Both the position numbers and the translations under genes were made by a program. The notes beneath the pieces were generated by a model. The model saw only the letters and a list, made by a program, of their open reading frames with translations. It searched no databases and was not told the origin of the DNA. Of a DNA stretch of 64,000 bases, positions 28,694-42,400 are shown piece by piece. The DNA is taken from assembly GCA_021613375.1 (NCBI GenBank), contig CM038717.1, forward strand, positions 38,577,000 through 38,640,999, in the 5' to 3' direction. Source of the stretch: Megaleporinus macrocephalus (taxonomy: Eukaryota > Chordata > Actinopteri > Characiformes > Anostomidae). The stretch's first letter is position 1. Each line of letters opens with the position of its first letter.

Positions 28694-30380
28694 AGCGAGA
28701 GAGAATAAAGAGATTTGATCACAGCATCATTTCTAATCAGACCTGCCAGCTAATGTTTCAGACACTAGAGGGCACTAAGTGTGAAAAATGATTCGGAGGC
28801 TGAGGAACACTCAGTAGCAGTAATGCCAAGCAATGAGTATGTAGTAGAAGTAATGCTAATCAATCAGCAATTAGTATAAAGAATGCCAACCAATCAGCAC
28901 TCAGTAGAAGTAATGTTAACCAATCAGTATTTGGTAGAAGTAATGCTAACCAATTAATACTAAGTAGAAGTAATGCTTACCCATCAGCAATAAGTAGAAG
29001 TATTGCTATTAATTCAGCGCTTAGAAGTAATGCTAACAAATCAGTACTTAGTAGCACCAATGCTAACCAACAGTACTTAGTAGAAGTAATGTTAACCAAT
29101 CAGTACTTAGTAGAAGTAATGCTTACCAATCAGTACTTAGTAGAAGTAATGCTTACCAATCAGTACTTAGTAGAAGTAATGCTAACCAACAGTACTTAGT
29201 AGAAGTAATGCTTATCAATCAGTACTTAGTAGAAGTAATGCTTACCAATCAGTACTTAGTAGAAGTAATGCTAACCAACAGTACTTAGTAGAAGTAATGC
29301 TTACCAATCAGTACTTAGTAGAAGTAATGCTAACCAATCAATACTTAGTAGAAGTAATGCTTACCAACAGTACTTAGTAGAAGTAATGCTTACCAATCAG
29401 TACTTTAGTAGCAATAATGCTAACAAATTAGTACTTAGTAGCAGTAATGATAACCAATCAGCACTTAGTAGAAGTAGTGCTAATTAATCATAACTTAGTA
29501 GAAGTAATACCCACCAAGCAATACTTAGTAGCAATACTGACAAATAATCAGTACTTAGTAGTACTCAGCAGGTTACCCAGGTGGGCAATCGAGCCCCAGT
29601 CTACATCATGGAGGGCAGCAGCATACATACACTATACCAAGCCCTCCATTTTCAATGTAGTCTCAGATTTTGGCCACTGTATGTAAGTAATGAAGAGCAG
29701 AGGTCCAAGGACTGAACCCAGTGGGACTCCTTGAGTGACAGCGGAACCATCAGGTTAGAGGTGAACTAACCAGTGCAGACATCACAGCCCATTTAGTAGA
29801 GATACTCATAAGATAAAACTGCGAGTTTTAACTGCCATGCGACATCCAATTCAATGTTAACCTCCGTTTTGAATACAACCAGCAGGGGGCGACTCAACCA
29901 CTCTCTTTTCCACAGTCACTTTAGTGAAAATACTGCCAATGTTAATTTTGGTTCGAGTCCCCAACCATAAAACACGACGACCAGCACATCTCTGGAGTCG
30001 TCCGTCTGCAGAGCACTGGAGGATGAAAGAATATGCCGTCCTCACGTCGACCAGCGAAGAGGAACCCTAACACTGCGCTAACACATCACTCTGGTGGGAC
30101 AGACGGAAATGAGCAAGCTCTTTTAATATTCTGTTCGAGGGGAAGATTTATCTGTGCAGCGGAGAGAACGACACGGCACAGTCCTGCAGCTGGATTTCAC
30201 ACTCACCAAGCAAGTGTGGGAACCACTAAAGGCCTCACGATACATTATTATCACGATACTAGAGCCACGATATAATATTATCATGATACTTGAACCACAA
30301 TAGCATATATTCAGAACACATGACACACTGCGCAATATTAACACAATACTTAAGCCATGACTTGATGCCTGAAGCACAAA

Positions 30381-30418
<38 letters not shown>

Positions 30419-33400
30419 GGTACTACGATACTGGAACCACAATATGATATATAGTGCTGGGAATCATTAGAGACTATAATTTATGATATTAACACAACTA
30501 CAGATGTAAGGAAATTAGATATATTGAAATATATTTATATATATTAGATATATTTTGTGATACTGTGGCAATGCTCAAAAACACAGTATTGATTATTAAT
30601 TAACCGACCACTAGAGGGCAAGTAGCATAACATCAGCATTAACAACATAAAAAAATCATTATATTTTGCCTCACTTATCATAGTTTATCACAAAATATGG
30701 AATCGTAACTCCTGTATCATGATATGTATCATATCAACGGGATTCTTATCAACATACAGCCCTGTTCATGACCTATGAGCCCCGTTCAGTTCCATTGACT
30801 TACATACAACCATAACAATACAAAATCACAATACCTGAGTCGTGCTAATATATTTTTAGATGTAAGCGACTATACAATATCATAATACCAAAGCCAATAC
30901 GCAATATCTTCACAACATGAGATGCAATACAATACAATATTACTTCTGATCCACGCTAATCATGCAATATCTGAGCCAATACAATATTATAAATAATGAT
31001 ACTGGATCCAATACTTGATCCCCAATTTCATATCATGATATCACAACAATGCAAATATACTGTTATCTATCATTTTAATATTGATACATTGTTTGATTTA
31101 GTACTCTTGATGATGTATATTTAATATTTGTATTTAATATTCAGTAATATCTGAAGCGCCACCTTGTGGACTAACATGATAATGACAGTCCACCAACAGG
31201 TTAATACCTGGTAAAGATACAGTCTGTATTACGCTCACTGTTCCAAGTCACTATGCATGCCCAACGAAGTCCGTCAGGCATACTCGTGAATACACTTGCC
31301 TGGAGTGATGAGCAGCCCCACCCACAGTACCCAGGGAGCAGTGGTGGATTAGGTGTTATGCTCAAAGGCACTTTAGTTGTTTCCTGTTAGTTCAGGGGAT
31401 CAAACTAGCGACCTTCCAGTCATAAGGCTGGTTCCCTAACCTCCAACCCACGACTGCCCCATTTGATTTTGTCTTATGTAGTTAATCAGCCAAGATACGT
31501 TTGGTTTATGAAGTTTGCTCCTATCATTTTAGCACTGGAGCTACCATGCTAATGCAGCAAGGGTGCTAACTGCGTGCCTACATCAACAAACATGACTTTG
31601 TGGAGGTGTTAAATAATCCCAAACACACTTGCTTATGGGGCTTCTGACACTGTATTACTGTCTATATATATATATATATGAACTATGGACTAAAGCAGAG
31701 ACAAAATTCAGACGCTGCTACAGTTTTTTAGCTGAGCTAACAAACGTTCGTACATGTTCATAAATAACAGTATGTGGAAAATCACATAAACAACTATTAA
31801 ACTATTTTTGGATACCTAACAACTTAACACAGTTTGAGGGTAATCAGTAATAACTTAAACACACAGTTAGCATCATGCTCACTGGTGAGGTACAAGCTTC
31901 TATTACTTGTTAGCAACATTAGCCTTGTAGCTGTAAAGAAGCAAAGATTACTTGATAACTCAACTTGCACTTGCAGCAAACACACAATTCAAAAACAATG
32001 TTGCTACAACGTTGTCAAAAGGTGGTGCTTTTTATGTTGTCTTAACAAGGTTCTCGCAACGTCACTACTAAGTAACGTTGTCATTCAGTATTGTAACTAT
32101 TTATTAGCTATAAGATATAATGGAATGTATGAAGGATTCTAAAAGGTTGTGAAAACGTTGCAACTATGTGTTGTCTCAACCTTGTCAGATCACATCGCAA
32201 CTTTCTGAGGTTATGACAACATTTCGGGCACCAAAACAATAGGTTGTCACAACTTAACTCTAACTGCCCAGCAAACACACAACTTTGTCTACTTTCTTAC
32301 AATACTGCTACAACATTAAAAGGTGGTGCCGTTTGCCTTGTTTAAACAATGTTGTTACAACGTCACTACTAAATAAAATTGTTTTAGAGTATTAATACTA
32401 CCTGTTAGCAACTTAGCAAAAATCTATGGAGTTCCATGCAGATATAATATATAAGGTATAATAGAACGTATGAAGGATTCTACGAGGTTGTGACAATGTA
32501 CTGCCAACATTACCACTATATTCTCACAACACTGTCAGATAATGTTGTCACAACGTTCTGAGGAATTACATTTTGTGGGCACCACAAAAAGTTGGTTATC
32601 ACAATGTATTCCTAATGTAAATCTGTTGGCCGGGTGGTGAGGTACAAACTTCTATTACTGTTAGCAACATTAGCTTTGTAGCTCCAAAGAAGCAAAGATA
32701 ATTACTTAATAACTGAGGCAAGTGTTAATGATTTAACTGTACAGTTAGCATCATGCTAACTGGTGAGGTGTTTCTGCTTATCTGTGACATTAGCCTCGTA
32801 GCTCCAGTGCTAATATCACTGCCTACATGTGCGGTAAGCAGGTGGTTTGTGTAGTAATCAGTTACTACACAAACTCATTTAACCAGCAGCCAGTTAAACG
32901 CTTGCGACCTCCATAGCGGACTGACCCGGCCCGGCTCTGCTGCTCTGGAAAATGCAAGCGGTGCATTCCAGAGCGGAACTCGCTCCACATGTGCCTGAGG
33001 GGAAGCCCCGCTGTGCCAGCAGCAGAGAGAGCCCTGCAGCTGCCAGGAACGTTCTAGAAAGCAGCAAACAGCAGAACACGCATCCAACTTCTAAACCCTG
33101 CAGGGACAAACAGCGCAGCCGGGGACGGGGTCTGGGATAAATGGCTGAGCTGTTACTCTAGTCCTGCATGGCCTACGTTCTACTGAACTGCTCAACTCCA
33201 TAATTAAGTCCGGATGTTATTTTTAAATTAGTATTAATCACTCTAGATAATCTATTAATCAATCTATTTTTATCTAATCTAACTTCATGTAGTGTATCTA
33301 CATCTGTCGGAATTACCATCACAGATTAAATAAACATTATAGAGCACTTTTTAACTAAAACAGTAGAAGCTATATCGGCCCCTACACTTCCTATAATGGA

Positions 33401-36400
33401 TTACAGTCTGTCAGAATGACTGTACATCATATAAACATTATATAAAGGCTTTTTTAACAAAACAATAGAACCTATATCGCCCCCTACACTTCCTATAATG
33501 GATTACAGTCTGTCAGAATAACTGTACATCATATTAACATTATATAAAGGCTTTTTTAACAAAACAATAGAAGCTATATCGCCCCCTACACTTCCTGTAG
33601 AGTATTACAGTCTGTCAGAATAACTGTACATCATATTAACATTATATAAAGGCGTTTTTAACAAAACAATAGAACCTATATCGCCCCCTACACTTCCTGT
33701 AGAGTATTACAGTCTGTCAGAATAACTGTACATCATATAAACATTATATAAAGGCTTTTTTAACAAAACAATAGAACCTATATCGCCCCCTACACTTCCT
33801 ATAATGGATTACAGTCTGTCAGAATGACTGCACATCATATAAACATTATATAAAGGCTTTTTTAACAAAACAATAGAACCTATATCGCCCCCTACACTTC
33901 CTTTAATGGATTACAGTCTGTCAGAATAACTGTACATCATATAAACATTATATAAAGGCTTTTTTAACAAAACAATAGAACCTATATCGCCCCCTACACT
34001 TCCTTTAATGGATTACAGTCTGTCAGAATAACTGTACATCATATAAAGATTATATAAAGGCTTTTTTAACAAAACAATAGAACCTATATCGCCCCCTACA
34101 CTTCCTATAATGGATTACAGTCTGTCAGAATAACTGTACATCATATTAACATTATATAAAGGCTTTTTTAACAAAACAATAGAACCTATATCGCCCCCTA
34201 CACTTCCTATAATGGATTACAGTCTGTCAGAATAACTGTACATCATATTAACATTATATAAAGGCTTTTTTAACAAAACAATAGAAGCTATATCGCCCCC
34301 TACACTTCCTATAATGGATTACAGTCTGTCAGAATAACTGTACATCATATAAACATTATATAAAGGCTTTTTTAACAAAACAATAGAAGCTATATCACCC
34401 CCTACACTTCCTATAATGGATTACAATCTGACAGAATGACTGTGTAGATCATAAAAACATTAAAAAGGCTTTTTAAATAAAACAATAGAAGCCATATCGC
34501 CCCCTACACTTCCTGTAGAGTATTACAATTTGTCAGAAACGCCATATTGATCATTGCAACATTATATAGTGCTTTGTAAATTAAACACTAGAAGCCATAT
34601 CGCCCCCTACACTTCCTATAATGTATTACAGTCTGTCAGAATGACTGTGTACATCATATAAACATTATAGAGGCAACAAAGTGTCTCATCTGAAGGGTCA
34701 ACAAAGTACATACCGCTGGTGTCCGGATTAAGTGCTGTGTGTTGGGGGTCTGTGTGGGGGCTGGTGTTGGGACGTGTGGTGCGGAGAGCGGCCCCAGCGC
34801 GCAGCCTGGGCAGGGTGAGGGTCTCTCCGTGCTCCCGCAACGAATGCTCCTTCAGCTGGCTTATCGTCATGGTGGAGAAGGAGCATGAGATGCACTTGTA
34901 GGTGTTCTCACCTGAGGAGACAACACAGCACGAGGAGATTAGATTCTGTCTACACACATAAACAGTAGAAGTGATATTAAAAAGCAATAGTTCAGCAAAA
35001 AGTGGAGCTAAACTGCTGTAGGCTGAACGGTGGTGCTCAACTGTCGTGGGCTGAATGGGTGGAGCTAAACTGCTGTAGGCTGAATGGGTGGGGCTAAACT
35101 GCTGAGGCCTGAATGGGTGGAGCTAAACTGCTGTAGGATGAATGAGTGGAGCTACACTGCTGTAGGCTGAATGGGTGGAGCTAAACTGCTGTAGGCTGAA
35201 TTGGTGAAGCTAAACTGCTATAGGATGAATGAGTGGAGCTAAACTGCTGTAGGCTGAATTGGTGGAGCTAAACTGCTGTAGGCTGAATGGGTTAAGCTAA
35301 ACTGCTGTAGGATGAATGCGTGAAGCTAAACTGCTGTAGGCTGAATGGGTGGAGCTAAACTGCTGTAGGCTGAATAGGTGGAGCTAAACTGCTGTAGGCT
35401 GAATAGGTGGAGCTAAACTGCTGTAGGCTGAATAGGTGGAGCTCAACTGCTGTAGGATTAATGGGTGGAGCTAAACTGCTGTAGGCTGAATAGGTGGAGC
35501 TAAACTGCTGTAGGCTGAATAGGTGGAGCTCAACTGCTGCAGGATGAATGGGTGGAGCTAAACTGCTGTAGGCTGAATGGGTGGAGCTAAACTGCTGTAG
35601 GCTGAATGGGTGGAGCTAAACTGCTGTAGGTTGAATAGGTGGAGCTAAACTGTTGTAGGATGAATGGGTGGAGCTAAACTGCCGTAGACTGAATAGGTGG
35701 AGCTAAACAGCTGTAGGATGATTGAGTGGAGCTAAACCGCCGTAGGCTGAATAGGGGGAGCTACACTGCTGTAGGCTGAATAGGTGGAGCTAAACTGCTG
35801 TAGGCTGAATAGGTGGGGCTAAACAGCTGTAGGCTGAATGGGTGGAGCTAAACTGCTGTAGGCTGAATGGGTGGAGCTAAACAGCTATAGGCTGAATGGG
35901 TGGAGCTAAACTGCTGTAGGCTGAATGGGTGGGGCTAAACTGCTGAGGCCTGAATGGGTGGAGCTAAACAGCTGTAGGATGATTGGGTGGAGCTAAACCG
36001 CCGTAGGTTGAATAGGGGGAGCTAAACTGCTGTAGGCTGAATAGGGGGAGCTAAACTGCTGTAGGCTGAATGGGTGGAGCTAAACTGCTGTAGGCTGAAT
36101 GGGTGGGGCTAAACTGCTGTAGGCTGAATGGGTGGAGCTAAACAGCTATAGGCTGAATGGGTGGAGCTAAACTGCTGTAGGCTGAATGGGTGGTGCTAAA
36201 CTGCTGAGGCCTGAATGGGTGGAGCTAAACAGCTGTAGGATGATTGGGTGGAGCTAAACCGCCGTAGGCTGAATAGGGGGAGCTAAACTGCTGTAGGCTG
36301 AATGGGTGGAGTTAAACTGCACAAGCTTCCATTGAATTGCTCTGAAAACAAAGCAAACAGTCCTTTGTCCTTGAACGACCTTCCCATTAGCGTTAGCACT

Positions 36401-39400
36401 GTTGGGTTGAATGCTGCGTGAACAGTATAATGTGTAAGCCGGGTGATGCAATAAGGTGGATATAAAGTTCTGATGATTTCAAACACTACACACACGGTTC
36501 TACAGCGGTTCTGAATATCATATAAGCTGCAGAGTATTGATCTGACTCATCCTTCGTTCTCAGCTGCGACAGGAAATGCCATTCATTTAGCGTCTGTCCA
36601 TCGATTGCTGCAGCTCATTAGTCAGACTGAAAAGATTTCATGTAAATGAAGCAGAATGTTGAAAAATAGAACGGTGGAACTCAATTACTGCCAATAAAAG
36701 TGAATTTCACTACCAGGGGGCACATGGTCAGCTGACATAAAGTGCATTTAACCCTCGTCTGAATGACAGAAGAGATTATATGACTTTGCAGTTTGTCTGC
36801 GGCTCAGACGCGGTTCCACTTAAGCCCATGACGATTTTGAGCAGCTTTAATGGCATTTTTGGCAGAAATCACATTACAATTAAATAAAAACACACAGCGC
36901 TACACAATACAGAGCGATTACTGGAAGACAAAACCCAACAACAACCACTTTTAATACCGTGTTGATTGGTGCAGTGGGTGTTGACTAGTGTTGATTGGTG
37001 CAGTGGATGTTGACTAGTGTTGATTGGTGCAGTGGGTGTTGACTAGTGTTGATTGGTACAGTGTGTGTTGATTGGTGCAGTGGGTGTTGATTGATGCAGT
37101 GGGTGTTGACTAGTGTTGATTGGTGCAGTGGGTGTTGACTAGTGTTGATTGGTGCAGTGTGTGTTGATTGGTGCAGTGGATGTTGACTCGTGTTGATTGG
37201 TACAGTGGGTGTTGATTGGTGCAGTGGGTGTTGACTAGTGTGGATTGGTGCAGTGGGTGTTGACTCGTGTTGATTGGTGCAGTGGATGTTGACTCGTGTT
37301 GATTGGTGCAGTGGGTGTTGACTAGTGTTGATTGGTGCAGTGGATGTTGACTCGTGTTGATTGATGCAGTGGGTGTTGACTAGTGTTGATTGGTACAGTG
37401 TGTGTTGATTGGTGCAGTGTGTGTTGATTGATGCAGTGGGTGTTGATTGGTGCAGTGTGTGTTGATTGGTGCAGTGGGTGTTGACTCGTGTTGATTGGTA
37501 CAGTGTGTGTTGATTGGTACAGTGTGTGTTGATTGGTGCAGTGGGTGTTGATTGATGCAGTGGGTGTTGACTAGTGTGGATTGGTGCAGTGGGTGTTGAC
37601 TAGTGTGGATTGGTGCAGTGGGTGTTGACTAGTGTTGATTGATGCAGTGGGTGTTGACTAGTGTTGATTGGTGCAGTGGATGTTGACTAGTGTTGATTGG
37701 TGCAGTGGGTGTTGACTAGTGTTGATTGGTACAGTGGGTGTTGATTGGTGCAGTGGGTGTTGATTGATGCAGTGGGTGTTGGCTGGTGTTGATTAGTGCA
37801 GTGGGTGTTGACTGGTGTTAATTGGTGCAGTGGGTGTTGACTGGTGTTGATTGATCCAGAGGGTGTTGACTGGTGTTGATTAGTACAGTGGGTGTTGGCT
37901 GGTGTTGATTAGTGCAGTGGGTGTTGGCTGGAGTTGACTGGTGCAGTGGGTGTTGACTGGTGAAGTGGGTGTTGGCTGGTGTTGATTGGTGCAGTGGGTG
38001 TTGACTGGTGTTCACCGGTGCAGTGGGTATTGACTGATGCAGTGGGTGTTAACTAGTGCAGTGGGGTGTTGACTGATCCAGTGGGTGTTGATTGGTGTAG
38101 TGAGCTGTGACTGATATTGACTGGTGAAGTGGGTGTTGACTGGTATTAAGTGGTGAAGTGTGTATTGGCTGGTGCAGTGGGTGTTGGGTCTTGAAGTGGG
38201 TGCTGATTGGTGTTGACTGCTGGAGTGGGTGTTGATTGGTGCAGTGGGTGCTGATTGGTGTTGACTGCTGGAGTGGGTGTTGATTGGTGCAGTGGGTGCT
38301 GATTGGTGTTGACTGCTGGAGTGGGTGTTGATTGGTGCAGTGGGTACTGATTGGTGTTGCCTATTGGAGTGGGTGTTGATTGGTGCAGTGGGTGCTGATT
38401 GGTGTTGACTGGTAGAGTGGGTGTTGATTGGTGGAGTGGGTGCTGATTGGTGTTGACTGGTGGAGTGGGTGTTGAGTAGTGCAGTAAGTGTTGACTGGTA
38501 TTGACTGATGCAGTGGGTGCTGACTGGTGTTGACTGGTGCAGTGGGTGCTGATTGGTGTTGACTGGTGGAGTGGGTGTTGATTGGTGCAGTGGGTGCTGA
38601 TTGGTGTTGACTGGTGCAGTGGGTGCTGATTGGTATTGACTGGTACAGTGGGTGCTGATTGGTGTTGACTGGTGCAGTGGGTGCTGATTGGTGTTGACTG
38701 GTGCAGTGGGTGCTGATTGGTATTGACTGGTGCCGTGGGTGCTGATTGGTGTTGACTGGTGCAGTGGGTGCTGATTGGTGTTGACTGGTGCAGTGGGTGC
38801 TGATTGGTGTTGACTGGTGCAGTGGGTGCTGATTGGTGTTGACTGGTGGAGTGGGTGTTGATTGGTGCAGTGGGTGCTGATTGGTGTTGACTGGTGCAGT
38901 GGGTATTGACTGGTGCAGTGGGTGCTGATTGGTGTTGACTGGTGCAGTGGGTATTGACTGGTGCAGTGGGTGCTGATTGGTGTTGACTGGTGCAGTGGGT
39001 GCTGACTGGTGTTGAGGGGGGTCTTACCTGCGTGAGACTTGTGCAGGTGGCTCTTGAGGCGGCTCAGGTAGGCAGACTTAAAGGGACAGAGTTTACAGCG
39101 GAATGGCTTGTGGTGACCGTGATGAGACTGAACGTGCCGGTCCAAACTGGAGATAAAGAAAGAATGAAGAAAGCAGTTAGTAAAACAAAGAGAGTCGGTG
39201 AGAGGAGAGAAGGAGTGAGAACGAGAGAGACAGGTAAAAAGAGAACGACAGTGAGTAAGACAAAAAGATTGAGAGAGACGAACAGAGAGAATAAAATGAA
39301 GAAAGGAGGAGATAGAACAGTGGACAGAGGGAGAGAGAAAAAAGAACAAAAGTAAGACAGTGAATAATTGAAAGTGAAAAAGAACAAGAGAGAGAGGGAA

Positions 39401-42400
39401 AGACAAAAAAGTGAGAGACAGAATATAGGATAGGCAGAGATCGGGAGACGGAATAAAAACGAGAGAGGGAAAATGAAAAAAAAGTGTAAAAGAGAGACGA
39501 GAGAGAATAAGACAGTAGAAAGAGAGAGAACAAGGGAGAGAAAGACGATGGATTGAGATAGAGAGGGAGACAGAAAAAAGAGAATGGGGAGCGATAAAAA
39601 GAGAAAGAAGGGAAAAAAGAAAAGACAGAGTTGACAGAGAAAGGAAAAGAGAATGAGAAAAAGAATAGGAGAGAAAGACGAAGAGATTAGAATGGAAAAC
39701 AGACAGAAAGAGTGAAAGACAGAAAAAATGAATAAGAGAGAATAAAAGAGAGAGAGAGAGAATTAATATAAAAGAGAGAAAAAGAATAAATAAGAGAGAG
39801 ACAGAATGAGAATAAAAGAGAGAAAGAGAATAAATAAGAGAGACAGAATGAGAATAAAAGAAAGAATAAAAGAGAGAGAGACAGAGAATGAGAATAAAGA
39901 GAGACAGAGAATAATAAGAGAGAGACAGAATGAGAATAAAAGAGAGAATAAAAGAGAGAGAGACAGAGAATGAGAATAAAAGAGAGAAAGAGAATAAATA
40001 AGAGAGAGACAGAATGAGAATAAAAGAGAGAGAGACAGAGAATGAGAATAAAAGAGAGAAAGAGAATAAATAAGAGAGAGACAGAATGAGAATAAAAGAG
40101 AGAATAAAAGAGAGAGAGACAGAGAATGAGAATAAAAGAGAGAAAGAGAATAAATAAGAGAGAGACAGAATGAGAATAAAAGAGAGAGAGACAGAGAATG
40201 AGAATAAAAGAGAGAAAGAGAATAAATAAGAGAGAGACAGAATGAGAATAAAAGAGAGAATAAAAGAGAGAGAGAGAGACAGAGAATGAGAATAAAAGAG
40301 AGAAAGAGAATAAATAAGAGAGAGACAGAATGAGAATAAAAGAGAGAATAAAAGAGAGAGAGACAGAGAATGAGAATAAAAGAGAGAAAGAGAATAAATA
40401 AGAGAGAGACAGAATGAGAATAAAAGAGAGAATAAAAGAGAGAGAGAGAGACAGAGAATGAGAATAAAAGAGAGAAAGAGAATAAATAAGAGAGAGACAG
40501 AATGAGAATAAAAGAGAGAATAAAAGAGAGAGAGACAGAGAATGAGAATAAAAGAGAGAAAGAGAATAAATAAGAGAGAGACAGAATGAGAATAAAAGAG
40601 AGAATAAAAGAGAGAGAGACAGAGAATGAGAATAAAAGAGAGAAAGAGAATGAATAAGAGAGACAGAATGAGAATAAAAGAGAGAATAAAAGAGAGAGAG
40701 AGACAGAGAATGAGAATAAAAGAGAGAATAAAGGAGAGACATAGAGAATGACAACAAATAAGAGAGAGAATAAAAGTGAGACACTAAGAACGAGAAAAAA
40801 GAGAGAGAATAAAAGAGAGAGATAGAAAATGAGAATAAAAGAGACACTGAGAATGAGAATAAAAGAGAGAGAGAGAACAAAAGAGAGAGAATGAGAATGA
40901 GAATAAAAGTGAGAGAGAATAAAAAAAGAGAGATAGAGAATGAGAATAAAGAGAGACACTGAGAATGAGAATAAAAGAGAGAATAAAAGAGAGAGAACAA
41001 AGGAGAGACACTGAGAATGAGAATAAAAGAGAGAGAGAATAAAAAAGAGAGAAAATAAAAGAGAGACACTGAGAATGAGAATAAAAGAGAGAGAGATAGA
41101 GAATGAGAATAAAAGAGTGAGAGAGACTGAAAATGAGAATAAAAGAGAGAGAATAAAGAGAGAGAGAGGAGAATAAGAATAAGAGAGAGAGAAACTGAGA
41201 ATGAGAATAAAGAGAGAGACACTAAGAATGAGAATAAAAGAGAAAGAGAGAGAAAATAAAGAGAGACACTGAGAATAAGAATAAAAGAGAGAATTAGAAT
41301 AAAAGAGAGAGAGAGCACGAGAGAGAGAGAGACTGAGAATGAGAATAAAAGAGAGAGAGAGAATAAAAGAGAGAGACACTGGGAATGAGAATAGAGACAC
41401 TGAGAATGAGAATAAAAGAGCGAGAGACAATAAAAGAGAGAGACACTGAGAATAAGAATAAAAGAGAGAGAGAGAGAGAGACTGAGAATGAGAATAAAGA
41501 GAGAGACACTGAGAATAAGAATAAAAGAGAGATGGAGAGAGAGAGACACTGAGAATGAGAATAAAGAGAGAGACACTGAGAATGAGAATAAAGAGAGAGA
41601 CACTGAGAATGAGAATAAAAAAGAGAAACACTGAGAATGAGAATAAAAGAGAGAGAGAATAAAAGAGAGATGGAGAGAGGGAGACACTGAGAATGAGAAT
41701 AAAGAGAGAGACACTGAGAATGAGAATAAAAAAGAGAAACACTGAGAATGAGAATAAAAGAGAGAGAGAGAATAAAAGAGAGATGGAGAGAGAGAGAGAC
41801 ACTGAGAATGAGAATAAAAAGAGAGACAGTGAGAATGAGAATAAAAGAAAGAGAGAGAGACTGAGAATGAGAATAAGAGAGAGAGAGACTGAGAATAAGA
41901 ATAAAAGAGAGAGTGAGAATAAAAGAGAGAGAGAAAAGAGAGAGAGAGGAGAATAAAAGAGAGAGACACTGAGAATAAGAATAAGAGAGAGAGACACTGA
42001 GAATGAGAATAAAAGAGAGAGACACTGAGAATGATAATAAAAGAGAGAAAGAGAGAAAATAAAAGAGAGAGACACTGAGAATTAGAATAAAAGAGAGAAT
42101 GAGAATAAAAGAGAGAGAGAGCACGAGAGAGAGAGAGACTGAGAATGAGAATAAAAGAGAGAGAGAGAGAGAGAGAAAATAAAAGAGAGAGACACTGAGA
42201 ATAAGAATAAAAGAGAGAATGATAATAAAAGAGAGAAAGAGCACAAGAGAGAGAGACTGAGAATGAGAATAAAAGAGAGAGAGAGAATAAAAGAGAGAGA
42301 CACTGAGAATAAGAATAAAAGAGAGAGAGAGACTGAGAATGAGAATAAAAAAGAGAAACACAGAATGAGAATAAAACAGAGAGACACTGAGAATGAGAAT

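Noticed and set aside
17195..29575. Regularly spaced direct repeats resembling CRISPR arrays
   Set aside because: Units are contiguous with no unique spacers, no cas genes, and the context is a vertebrate intron.
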